A DNA stretch of 64,000 nt from UBA4417 sp031550085 (GTDB lineage Bacteria; Bacteroidota; Bacteroidia; Bacteroidales; UBA4417), in the NCBI GenBank assembly GCA_031550085.1, contig JAVBOY010000018.1, positions 51,375-115,374 of the forward strand, in the 5' to 3' direction. Each line of letters begins with the position of its first letter. The first letter of the stretch is position 1. Below are positions 9,389 through 17,384 of the stretch, one piece after another. The translations under genes were made by a program, and so were the position numbers. The notes under the pieces are model-generated. The model saw only the letters and a program-made list of their open reading frames with translations, was not told where the DNA came from and searched no databases.

Positions 9389-11023
9389 ATGTTTTATAAT
9401 AATTCCGGTTTCTATCGTTTTCCGCATTTTTTCACATGCTTATCTTTAGCAGTCCTTCTTGGCGCTTGTGCTGTTATAAAACCACCTGAAGGCGGCCCCA
9501 AAGATGAAACACCTCCTGTCGTAAAAAAAACGATTCCGAAAAACACTTCTACTAATTTTTCAGGAAAAGAAATTGAAATCACGTTCGATGAATATATTAC
9601 ATTGAATGACATCGAAAATCAACTAATCATTTCTCCTCCTCTTGATAAAAAACCGGAATTCAAACAAAAGGGCCATTCTATTGTCGCAAAGCTGGAATCG
9701 CCCCTCAGGGAAAATACAACTTACAAATTTTATTTTGGCGATGCCATTGCCGATTTAAACGAGAAAAATATCCTCAAAAACTATTCGCTCACTTTTTCAA
9801 CCGGAAATTATATTGATTCACTTGGTTTTTCTGGAAAAGTGCTAATGGCAAGTGATTTGACCCCGGCAAAAAATGCCTTGGTTTCGCTATATCCCGAAAT
9901 CGAAAGGAACGATTCGCTTCCGGTGCTGCAAAAACCGCTTTATGTTACCCGTACCAATGAAAGCGGGGAATACACCTTGTCAAACCTGGCTGCTGGAAGT
10001 TACCGGTTGTATGCATTAATCGATAAAAACAGCGATTATCTTTATACAGCAGGAGGAGCAGAACAAATTGCATTCCAAAATCCATCCCTTAAAATTGATT
10101 CCACCACAAAAACGGCCGACACATTATACCTATTTCCCGAGCCAGACTCGACGCAGCACATTTCAAAGAAAGAAATGATCAGCCTCCATAAATTAATGCT
10201 TATTTTTAAATATCCCCTGAAAAATCAAGACTTCAAATTATTGGACAGCCGTATGGATTGGTGCTTCAGCGAAATTTCAGCGAAAAAAGATACCGCCTGG
10301 TTTTGGATAAAAAAGCCGATTCCAGATACCTTGAACATTTTATTTTCCGAAAATCAAAAAATAATCGACACGGTATCTATCAGCACAAAACTGAACGCAC
10401 AACGAGCAAACCAAACCGTTAATAAAAAACTTATTTATAATCACTTGCTGAAATCAAGCGATAAACTCCTGAAACTTATTTTTACCAATCCGATTGATTC
10501 GTTTGCGCTTCCGAAAATTCGTGTTTTCAACGAAAAAGATTCCACGGAAATAATCACCGAAGTTAGCATTGACAAAGAAAAACCTTATGTTTTGAATCTT
10601 TATTATCCCTGGCAGGAAGACAAATCTTACAAAATTTCGATGGAACAAGCTGCTGTAACCGACATCTACGGTTTGCAAACCGACTCGTCCCAATTTACCA
10701 TAAAACCCGTTTTGGATCACAAATTAGGCAGCATCCGGATTTCGTTAAATCGGATAAATTACAAAGGCCAAGCCATTGTCCAGCTGCTTAACCCGAAAAA
10801 TGATGTTCTTGCCGAGCGGATTAGCGCCGAAACCAATTCCGTAATCTTTGAAAATCTTGCTTCTGGAAAATATTCCATCCGGGTTATCAAAGATGAAAAT
10901 TCAAACGGCAAGTGGGATACCGGCATTTTATTACAACGCATCCAGCCTGAAAAAATAACCCTGTTGTCCAAAGTATTGGATTTAATTTCTGGTTGGGAGT
11001 TTAATGAAACAATCGAACTTTAA
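9389..11023 (+). CDS. Ig-like domain lipoprotein
   Basis: Starting at ATG 9389, the protein opens with a lipoprotein signal ending LLGAC, with Cys27 as the lipidation site. An upstream GTG would put the signal too far inside and overlap the preceding gene. After the Cys come IKPPEGGPKDETPPVV and a bacterial Ig-like (Big_5) domain with the typical EITFDEYITL, NTTYKFYFGDAIADLNE and LTFSTG strands. A second beta-sandwich region resembling a carboxypeptidase regulatory fold follows (NALVSLYPEI, GEYTLSNLAAGSYRLYAL). The protein has 544 residues. Such proteins are common in Bacteroidota and of unknown role; it is probably outer-membrane anchored. Confidence 0.8.
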   Translation: MFYNNSGFYRFPHFFTCLSLAVLLGACAVIKPPEGGPKDETPPVVKKTIPKNTSTNFSGKEIEITFDEYITLNDIENQLIISPPLDKKPEFKQKGHSIVAKLESPLRENTTYKFYFGDAIADLNEKNILKNYSLTFSTGNYIDSLGFSGKVLMASDLTPAKNALVSLYPEIERNDSLPVLQKPLYVTRTNESGEYTLSNLAAGSYRLYALIDKNSDYLYTAGGAEQIAFQNPSLKIDSTTKTADTLYLFPEPDSTQHISKKEMISLHKLMLIFKYPLKNQDFKLLDSRMDWCFSEISAKKDTAWFWIKKPIPDTLNILFSENQKIIDTVSISTKLNAQRANQTVNKKLIYNHLLKSSDKLLKLIFTNPIDSFALPKIRVFNEKDSTEIITEVSIDKEKPYVLNLYYPWQEDKSYKISMEQAAVTDIYGLQTDSSQFTIKPVLDHKLGSIRISLNRINYKGQAIVQLLNPKNDVLAERISAETNSVIFENLASGKYSIRVIKDENSNGKWDTGILLQRIQPEKITLLSKVLDLISGWEFNETIEL

Positions 11024-11087
11024 TTTTTGAAGCAAGCCTTTTGCAGAAAATCAAACATCCTGCTTGCTGTAGTCAACCATTCAGCCT

Positions 11088-11127
11088 CAAAAAATAAAGC
11101 AGCGGAAATCCGCTGCTTTATTTTTTG
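11088..11127. terminator. bidirectional intrinsic terminator
   Basis: An 18-bp perfect inverted repeat (11088-11105 with 11110-11127) closes on a 4-base loop. It has a GC core (GCAGCGG) and A/T tails on both sides. It lies between the convergent Ig-like lipoprotein gene and the ArsR-type gene. Confidence 0.92.
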
Positions 11128-11230
11128 AATGACATGATTGCTCTTCCCCTAAGTATCGAATAATCGTACGTTACTTTTGGCGATAAACAATCTTTAGTTA
11201 TACTTTTTTTGATTTACTTCAAAAAAATAA

Positions 11231-11530
11231 TTACGAACCACATTTATCAATGCAGGAAAGAATGTCAATAAGCGTCTTTTCTTTCAAAGAATAAAGAATC
11301 TCTTTGCCATTTCTTTTGGATTGTAAAATGCCTCTGCTTTTCAAAACATTCAAATGATGAGAAGCCGTAGCCTGCTCAATTTTAAGCGTTTTGTAAATTT
11401 GTGTTACATTCGATTTTTCTTTCTCATGCAATAATTCAATAATTGCAATTCTCATTGGATGCGACATAACTTTTAGTTTGTCTGCCGCTGCTTCCAATTT
11501 CACGATGTCTAATTTTACTTGATTTGCCAT
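11231..11530 (-). CDS. ArsR/SmtB-family winged-helix transcriptional regulator
   Basis: This 99-residue protein has the ArsR fold: KLKVMSHPMRIAIIELL, then the helix-turn-helix TQIYKTLKIEQATASHHLNVLKSRGIL, and the wing region KRNGKEILYSL. ArsR proteins are homodimeric repressors released by metals or other signals. The usual ELCVCDL metal motif is absent. The only cysteines are near the C-terminus (CIDKCGS), which could form a different sensing site or none. A palindrome and a direct repeat lie just upstream at 11592-11634, suggesting autoregulation. No metal transporter is adjacent. The nearest upstream gene, yicC, is on the same strand but separated by 236 bp. Confidence 0.88.
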   Translation of the reverse strand: MANQVKLDIVKLEAAADKLKVMSHPMRIAIIELLHEKEKSNVTQIYKTLKIEQATASHHLNVLKSRGILQSKRNGKEILYSLKEKTLIDILSCIDKCGS

Positions 11531-11565
11531 AATAGATAATGTATTGGTTTTTCGATTTCAAAATA

Positions 11566-11573
11566 CAAAAATA
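11566..11573 (-). promoter_or_regulatory. -7 promoter element for the ArsR-type gene
   Basis: TATTTTTG on the minus strand fits TAnnTTTG, 35 bp before the start codon. The expected -33 position falls at the edge of the palindrome at 11596-11614. Confidence 0.5.
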
Positions 11574-11591
11574 ACGGAAGTTTCCTTCCCT

Positions 11592-11634
11592 TGTATAAAA
11601 GAATAGCTCTTTTAATAAATTAATGTATAAAAGA
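11592..11634. promoter_or_regulatory. candidate operator: inverted repeat plus direct repeat upstream of ArsR gene
   Basis: TAAAAGA-N5-TCTTTTA (11596-11614) is a perfect interrupted palindrome. The 11-mer TGTATAAAAGA occurs at 11592-11602 and again at 11624-11634, 32 bp or about three helical turns apart. The palindrome covers the -33 region of the presumed promoter, a typical place for an ArsR-family dimer to block transcription. Binding is inference. Confidence 0.5.
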
Positions 11635-11766
11635 GGTAAACTATTCCCCTATTAACTAACTCAAAGTGAACTAACAAAAGTATTAAAAATGAAGCATTTC
11701 ACTTTTTTTTTAAAAAAAAATAATGTTTGTAGAATTATGGAATATATTTAATAAAACAATATCGAT

Positions 11767-12657
11767 TTATAATATATTTCCCAATTGCTCCTTGACTTTT
11801 TCTAATTCATCTTTCATTAACACGACCATTTTTTGAATATCTACATCAGAAGCTTTTGATCCTAAGGTGTTTATCTCTCGTCCAATTTCTTGCGAAATAA
11901 AACCCAACTTTCGTCCTTCCGAAATGTCGGAGCGCAGGGTTTGCAAAAAGAAGTCACAATGCTTCTGAAGCCGCAATTTTTCCTCCGAAATGTCTAACTT
12001 TTCCAAATACCAGAAAATTTCCTGTTCAAACCGATTTTCATCAAAATGCTCTTTTTTCGAATTATTTTCCAAAAAGGTCTGAAGGTTGCGTTCAAATCGT
12101 TCCCGTAACGTTTTAATTCGTTGTTCTTCAAAAGGTTTTACTTGGTTTAATAAATTTAAAACCAGGTTGATGTGTAACTCCATATCTGCTCTGGTCAATT
12201 CGCCTTCTTCTTCCCGAAAACGGTTGGTTTGCCGCAAAGCATCATGTAACGCAACTTTCACCAATTCCCAATCTGAATCGTTAAACTGTTGTTGCTCGCT
12301 TTTCAACACATCCGGCATTCGGAGCAAAGTATGAATATAATTGGTACCCAGCCCCTCCCCTATTTCCGTTGCCAATTTTAAAATTTCCTGATGGTACTTT
12401 TGAGCAACTGCCGTATTAATCGAAAAAGTATCCGTTCCCGAATCGGTTTCCATCGTAATGGTAAAATCAACTTTTCCGCGTTCCAAAAAACGAGCCAATT
12501 CTTGACGGATTTCCAGTTCTTTTTCACGGAATAATTGCGGGATACGCATACTCACATCCAATTGTTTGCTATTCAGCGTGCGTATTTCGATTGTAACTTT
12601 TGAACCCATTTGGAGTTGGGCCACTGATTTCCCGTAGCCCGTCATACTTTTTATCAT
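11767..12657 (-). CDS. yicC: YicC/YloC family endoribonuclease
   Basis: The 296-residue protein starts MIKSMTGYGKS, the family hallmark. It has RTLNSKQLDVSMRIP in the N-terminal YicC_N domain and the C-terminal DUF1732 signature GRKLGFISQEIGREINTLGSKA. YicC proteins are RNA endonucleases acting in RNA turnover. The start at 12657 is chosen because a TATCTTTG promoter lies at 12678-12685. That places the transcript start just upstream and makes a start at 12708 impossible. Confidence 0.93.
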   Translation of the reverse strand: MIKSMTGYGKSVAQLQMGSKVTIEIRTLNSKQLDVSMRIPQLFREKELEIRQELARFLERGKVDFTITMETDSGTDTFSINTAVAQKYHQEILKLATEIGEGLGTNYIHTLLRMPDVLKSEQQQFNDSDWELVKVALHDALRQTNRFREEEGELTRADMELHINLVLNLLNQVKPFEEQRIKTLRERFERNLQTFLENNSKKEHFDENRFEQEIFWYLEKLDISEEKLRLQKHCDFFLQTLRSDISEGRKLGFISQEIGREINTLGSKASDVDIQKMVVLMKDELEKVKEQLGNIL

Positions 12658-12677
12658 GTTGTATGCAATTTTATTTG

Positions 12678-12685
12678 CAAAGATA
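12678..12685 (-). promoter_or_regulatory. -7 promoter element for yicC
   Basis: TATCTTTG on the minus strand fits TAnnTTTG. Transcription would start about 15 bases before the ATG at 12657, which decides the start codon. Confidence 0.6.
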
Positions 12686-12868
12686 ATTGTTAGCAATCTA
12701 AAAAGCACAGCGAAACGCAGATGGTTTTGTGAAAATGGAAAAATGCTGCCGGAACGAACCTGTTTCCCGTTTTTCTGTTAAAATATCCAAAATTCCTTCA
12801 AGAACTATTCACCGAAAAAGGAAACCAAATTGAAAAAAAACATATTTTTGGAAACGATTTTTTCAAAA

Positions 12869-13951
12869 ATGTTTCCGGAAACCGATTATATTACAGGATT
12901 TTGGCTTTATTCCGAACCGCCTAAGTTTTACGAGGGCATGCTTCAGGATATGGAACGGGCCAAAGAATATATCTATTTGGAAACGTATAAATTTGGAAAT
13001 GATGCGGTTGGTGCACGATTCAAGGATGTATTGACCCGAAAAGCCAAAGAAGGAGTCACGGTTAAAATCATGATCGACTCCTGGGGAGCTTCGTTTGATG
13101 AATCTTATTTCAGCGAGCTGATAAGTTACGGAGGCGATGTCCGTTTTTTCCGCAAGGTAGTGTTCGCCCTGGACTTTTTCACGAAAAACCACAAACGGAA
13201 TCACCGCAAACTATTGCTTATCGACGACCACATCAGCTACATCGGTTCGGCAAACATTACCGGCTACTCGCTGCAGTGGCGCGAAAGCGTCCTGATGCTC
13301 CGGGGGAATATCACGAAAATATTCAAGAAGACCTTTCTGGAAAGTAGCAAAATTTATAACAAGTATATTTTCAATAAATTTTCATACAAAAAAACCATTT
13401 CGCTTTACGATTTCGAAATCGTGCAGGATTTGCCGTCGATTTACCGGCAACAAATCAAAACCAAGATCGAAAAACTAATCCGCAAAGCAAAAAAAGAAAT
13501 CATCTTGGAAACGCCCTATTTTTTGCCTGGTTACCGCATCCGCAAATTATTGGCGGAAGCGAGTGAACGCGGTGTAAAAGTAACCATCATTATGCCCAAA
13601 CATTCGGATGTCCGGGTGGTTGATTTACTTAGAAGCAAATATCTTGGCTTTTACTACAACAACAACATCCGCATGATTTTTTACACTCCCAACAACCTGC
13701 ATGCAAAGCTGCTGTTAATCGACGATCAACATTTTGGCTTGGGTTCGCCCAATTTTGATTACCGCAGTTTCCGCTACCAGCACGAAATTATGCTGTTCGG
13801 AAGGCATGTAGGCGTGATGAAACACATTCGCCGGCACATCAACGAAACGCTTACCAATTGTGTTGAATTTGACTATATGGAATGGAGCCGCCGCCCATTG
13901 TTTGAAAAAATCTTCGGCTGGCTACTGTTGCCGTTTCGCCATTTGTTTTAA
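12869..13951 (+). CDS. phospholipase D-family protein, cardiolipin synthase-like
   Basis: Two complete HKD motifs mark the PLD superfamily: H112-R-K114-LLLI-D119 and H278-A-K280-LLLI-D285, each followed by the GSxN element (GSANI, GSPNF). Such enzymes transfer phosphatidyl groups, for example in cardiolipin synthesis, through a phospho-histidine intermediate. The protein has no N-terminal transmembrane hairpins, unlike ClsA, and resembles the shorter ClsB-like type. The first ATG is at 12869 (360 residues). An in-frame TTG at 12830, with an upstream AAGGAA, would add 13 residues. Confidence 0.85.
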   Translation: MFPETDYITGFWLYSEPPKFYEGMLQDMERAKEYIYLETYKFGNDAVGARFKDVLTRKAKEGVTVKIMIDSWGASFDESYFSELISYGGDVRFFRKVVFALDFFTKNHKRNHRKLLLIDDHISYIGSANITGYSLQWRESVLMLRGNITKIFKKTFLESSKIYNKYIFNKFSYKKTISLYDFEIVQDLPSIYRQQIKTKIEKLIRKAKKEIILETPYFLPGYRIRKLLAEASERGVKVTIIMPKHSDVRVVDLLRSKYLGFYYNNNIRMIFYTPNNLHAKLLLIDDQHFGLGSPNFDYRSFRYQHEIMLFGRHVGVMKHIRRHINETLTNCVEFDYMEWSRRPLFEKIFGWLLLPFRHLF

Positions 13952-14001
13952 TAAAAACAATTCCATCGGAGTTTATTATAATATAAAAAAACCAATACCC
14001 T

Positions 14002-15288
14002 ATGCGTTACCAACCCATTTCCCCAGAGTTTTACGTCCGCAACCGCGCCCGTTTGGTAAAATCCATGAAACCGAACTCGGTAGCCGTCATTCACTCGAAC
14101 GATGAAATGCCGCGTTCAGCCGATCAGACATTTACCTTCCGCCAGAACAGCGATCTGTTTTATTTAACCGGATTGGATCAAGAAAAATGTATTTTGTTGC
14201 TCTGTCCCTATCATCCACTGGAAAGCATGCGCGAAGTACTTTTTACGGTAAAAACAAACGAATCCATGGTCACTTGGTTTGGCCATAAATACACCTTGGA
14301 ACAGGCATCTCTACTATCGGGAATAAAGACCGTAAAATGGCTTGACGATTTTGAATTGACGCTCCGTGATATGCTTACCCGCGTACAAACCGTTTACCTG
14401 AATCAAAACGATTCTTCGCGGTTTACGACCGAAGTGATTTCGCGTGATATCCGCTTTGCACAAAAACTGCATCAAGAATATCCGGCACACAGTTTCGAAC
14501 GCTTGGCTCCGCTGATCACCGAACTGCGCCTTTACAAACAACCGGAAGAAATTGCACAAATGCAAAAAGCTTGCAATGCCACAGGCGATGCATTTCGCCG
14601 TGTGTTGAAATTTGTAAAACCCGGTGTAAAAGAATACGAAGTGGAAGCAGAAATGACGCATGAATTTATCCGGCAAGGCTGCAGCGGGCATTCTTATTTG
14701 CCGATTGTCGCTTCGGGAAAAAGTACCTGCATCCTTCATTATTGTGAAAACGACCGTGTTTGCCAGAATGGCGATTTATTATTATTGGACTTCGGCGCAG
14801 AATACGGATTGTATGCCGCCGATTTGTCGCGAACCATTCCCATCAACGGGAAGTTTACCCCGCGCCAGCGGCAAGTGTACGATGCCGTGTTGCGGGTGTT
14901 GCGGGCTGCCATAAAACTGTTGAAACCGGGTGAAACGATCGACAGCTGGCACAAACAATGTTGTAAGTTAATTGAAAACGAACTTGTCGGACTGGGATTA
15001 ATCAACGGAACCGATATTAGAAATCAAGGTGATACACCGGCTTATTTCAAATATTACATGCATGGAACCGGACATTTTATCGGATTGGATGTTCACGATG
15101 TGGGTACGCGCCAAACCATTTTTAAACCCGGAACCATCATCACGGTGGAACCCGGAATTTACATTGCCGAAGAAGGCTTGGGAGTCCGTATTGAAAATAA
15201 TGTGCTGATTACCGAAAACGGAACCGTCGATTTAATGGAAAACATTCCCATCGAAGCAGATGAAATCGAACGGTTGATGGCAAACTGA
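14002..15288 (+). CDS. pepP: Xaa-Pro aminopeptidase (M24B family)
   Basis: Aminopeptidase P removes an N-terminal residue preceding proline, using two metal ions. The 428-residue protein has an N-terminal creatinase-like domain (residues 1 to about 170). The catalytic pita-bread domain holds the metal ligands: LLDFGAEYGLYAADLSRT (two Asp), MHGTGHFIGLDVHDVG (His), TVEPGIYI (Glu) and GVRIENNVLITE (Glu). It is preceded by the PLD gene on the same strand and converges with a reductase gene whose end overlaps the hairpin at 15308-15349. Confidence 0.93.
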   Translation: MRYQPISPEFYVRNRARLVKSMKPNSVAVIHSNDEMPRSADQTFTFRQNSDLFYLTGLDQEKCILLLCPYHPLESMREVLFTVKTNESMVTWFGHKYTLEQASLLSGIKTVKWLDDFELTLRDMLTRVQTVYLNQNDSSRFTTEVISRDIRFAQKLHQEYPAHSFERLAPLITELRLYKQPEEIAQMQKACNATGDAFRRVLKFVKPGVKEYEVEAEMTHEFIRQGCSGHSYLPIVASGKSTCILHYCENDRVCQNGDLLLLDFGAEYGLYAADLSRTIPINGKFTPRQRQVYDAVLRVLRAAIKLLKPGETIDSWHKQCCKLIENELVGLGLINGTDIRNQGDTPAYFKYYMHGTGHFIGLDVHDVGTRQTIFKPGTIITVEPGIYIAEEGLGVRIENNVLITENGTVDLMENIPIEADEIERLMAN

Positions 15289-15307
15289 TTGCTGTTTTAC
15301 AACATAT

Positions 15308-15349
15308 AAATCATCGGCGGGTTTTATTGATAAAACTCGCCGATGATTT
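15308..15349. terminator. bidirectional intrinsic terminator overlapping the end of the minus-strand gene
   Basis: A 19-bp inverted repeat with one mismatch (15308-15326 with 15331-15349) and a TTGA loop has a GC core (ATCGGCG). It lies just after pepP and includes the last codons and stop (15324-15326) of the convergent reductase gene. Confidence 0.8.
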
Positions 15350-15998
15350 GTTTCAGGGGGATTCCTTTTTCAAGTAAAATATCGCGGCATTGCAGCACCA
15401 TTTCCGAACTTCCGCATAAATAATAGTAATGATCCAAAGGTAAATCCTCTTGTTTCCGCAAATAATCGGTTACCCGCCCGTGGAACACTCCTTCTTCCTC
15501 TTCTTGCGAACAACATTGAATGTAATTTTTACCCAAAATCCGTTGAATGTCTTTTTCAAAATAAAATGATTTCAACAAACGGCTTCCATGAATTAAGGTT
15601 TTCCGCGCACCCATACCCGAACGCAGCATGCTGATAAACGGAGCAACCGCCGTACCAACAGCAATCCAATAGGCCGGTTCAATGGTTGCATTAAAACTTC
15701 CGAAAGGCATGGAAACATAAATCCGATCCTTTCCGGCTATGTTTGCCAATATGGGTGTTAGTTTACCCAACGGTTTGATATTGTAAAGAACCCAAACTTC
15801 ATCGTCTTTTTTCCCGCTGCAAATGCTGTACAAGCGTGGATCGTCGTCTTCAGAAAGACCAATGGCGATTACCTGCCCGGGATTGAATTCAAAAAATCGT
15901 TTAAATTTTAATAAAAAAACATTGGGCGAAATTTCGACATTTGATGTCAATTCAACCTCATATAGTTTAATAAGGGGTTTGTTTGTCGTCGTTAACAT
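15324..15998 (-). CDS. ferredoxin-NADP reductase-like FAD/NAD(P)-binding protein
   Basis: This 224-residue protein has the ferredoxin reductase layout. The N-terminal FAD barrel has FNPGQVIAIGL and the FAD motif RLYSICSG (RxYS). The nucleotide-binding half has AVGTAVAPFISMLRSG (GTGxAP-like), LIHGSRLLKSFYFEKDI and YYLCGSSEMVLQCRDIL. It ends GEFYQ, close to the E-x-Y/F end of ferredoxin reductases. It probably moves electrons between NADPH and a ferredoxin or flavodoxin. Two ATGs are possible: 16028 adds 10 residues, while 15998 gives the more typical N-terminus and is listed. Confidence 0.8.
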   Translation of the reverse strand: MLTTTNKPLIKLYEVELTSNVEISPNVFLLKFKRFFEFNPGQVIAIGLSEDDDPRLYSICSGKKDDEVWVLYNIKPLGKLTPILANIAGKDRIYVSMPFGSFNATIEPAYWIAVGTAVAPFISMLRSGMGARKTLIHGSRLLKSFYFEKDIQRILGKNYIQCCSQEEEEGVFHGRVTDYLRKQEDLPLDHYYYLCGSSEMVLQCRDILLEKGIPLKQIIGEFYQ

Positions 15999-16150
15999 AA
16001 AAAATAAATCTAAAAACAAAGTATTCATTAATAAACCGTCACCATAAAGAATAGTTCAATGAAACATTCCGTCAATTCATAAAATCAGGGAGAACTGAAA
16101 TTATCATTCCCATTTTCTGGTTTTACAAACGCAAATTAGGATGACTTTCT

Positions 16151-16158
16151 TATCTTTG
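16151..16158 (+). promoter_or_regulatory. -7 promoter element for the glycosyltransferase-ettA pair
   Basis: TATCTTTG fits TAnnTTTG, 32 bp before the ATG at 16191. No clear -33 box is visible. It argues against a start upstream of 16191. Confidence 0.55.
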
Positions 16159-16190
16159 TTGCAGATTAAGTGCCGTTTGAACTCATTTTC

Positions 16191-17384
16191 ATGAAACTTT
16201 TAGTCCTTTTATCACGAGTTCCTTACCCTATCGAAAAAGGGGATAAGTTGCGTGCATTTAATCAACTAAAATGTTTATCCGAAAAATTCGAAATCATTCT
16301 TTGTGCTCTGAGTGATGCACCCATTCATCCACAAGCCAAAGAAGTTTTAAGTGAATTTTGTTCGGAAATTCATTTTATCCACCTCCCAAAATCCCGTATC
16401 GCCTGGAATGTGCTAAAAGCTTTTTTTAATGGGAAACCCCTTCAGGTGGGTTATTTTTACAATTGTAAGGCAAAAAGAGAAATTGATGCAATTATCCGCA
16501 TCCAAAAGCCCGATCATATCTATTGCCAACTGATACGAACCACCGAATATGCCCGGGACCACCATATTCCCAAAACATTGGATTACCAGGATGCTTTTTC
16601 GGTCGGTTTTAAAAGGCAAAAACAAACGGCAGGGAAATGGTGGCTCAAACCCATTTTAGAAGTTGAATCAAAACGTTTAAAACGTTACGAAAATGAAATT
16701 TTCGACTGTTTCGACGGAAAAACCATTATTTCGAAGCCCGACCGCGATTTGGTTCCACACCTCAACCGTCACAAAATCAAAATTGTTCCCAACGGTGTAA
16801 ACATCGATTATTTTCACCCGATGGATTTACCTGAGGAATACGATTTGGTTTTCATCGGCAACATGAATTATCCGCCCAATGTAAATGCTGCCGAGTTTTT
16901 GGCAAAAGATATTTTTCCTCTTGTTTTAAAAAAATATCCAACCGCAAAATTGTTGCTGGCGGGAGCTACGCCACATGCCAAAGTAAAGGCACTGGAATCG
17001 GGAAATATCACAGTTTCCGGTTGGGTTGACGATATCCGGACTTGCTACGCAAGTTCCAAAATTTTTATTGCACCCATGCAAATCGGCACCGGCTTACAAA
17101 ACAAGCTTTTAGAAGCCATGGCCATGCAAATTCCGTGCATCACATCGCCCTTGGCCAATGATGCGTTGGGAGCCAAAGAAAATGAAGAAATTCTATTGGG
17201 AAAAACGCCGCAAGATTTTGCGGATCAGATTTTTAAATTAATTGAAAACGAGAAATTTGCCCAAACATTAGCTCAAAATGGAAATCATTTTGTAAAGCAA
17301 AATTACATTTGGGAAAAAGCAACCGAAATCCTCGAAACTGAAATCCGTTCCACTACCAACCAGAAAGCGAATACCAACTTATGA
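16191..17384 (+). CDS. GT4-type glycosyltransferase
   Basis: The 397-residue protein is GT-B fold. The N-terminal half starts LLVLLSRVPYPIEKGDKLRAF, the acceptor-side loop. The C-terminal half has VPNGVNIDYFHP, DLVFIGNMNYPPN, a TVSGWVDDI-type loop and PMQIGTGLQNKLLEAMAMQIPCI, the nucleotide-sugar Glu motif region of GT4 enzymes. It resembles the sugar transferases described alongside exopolysaccharide loci (the Stp1-like group), but no polysaccharide cluster surrounds it here. Its last codon overlaps the start of ettA by 4 bp (ATGA), so translation of the two is probably coupled. Confidence 0.85.
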   Translation: MKLLVLLSRVPYPIEKGDKLRAFNQLKCLSEKFEIILCALSDAPIHPQAKEVLSEFCSEIHFIHLPKSRIAWNVLKAFFNGKPLQVGYFYNCKAKREIDAIIRIQKPDHIYCQLIRTTEYARDHHIPKTLDYQDAFSVGFKRQKQTAGKWWLKPILEVESKRLKRYENEIFDCFDGKTIISKPDRDLVPHLNRHKIKIVPNGVNIDYFHPMDLPEEYDLVFIGNMNYPPNVNAAEFLAKDIFPLVLKKYPTAKLLLAGATPHAKVKALESGNITVSGWVDDIRTCYASSKIFIAPMQIGTGLQNKLLEAMAMQIPCITSPLANDALGAKENEEILLGKTPQDFADQIFKLIENEKFAQTLAQNGNHFVKQNYIWEKATEILETEIRSTTNQKANTNL

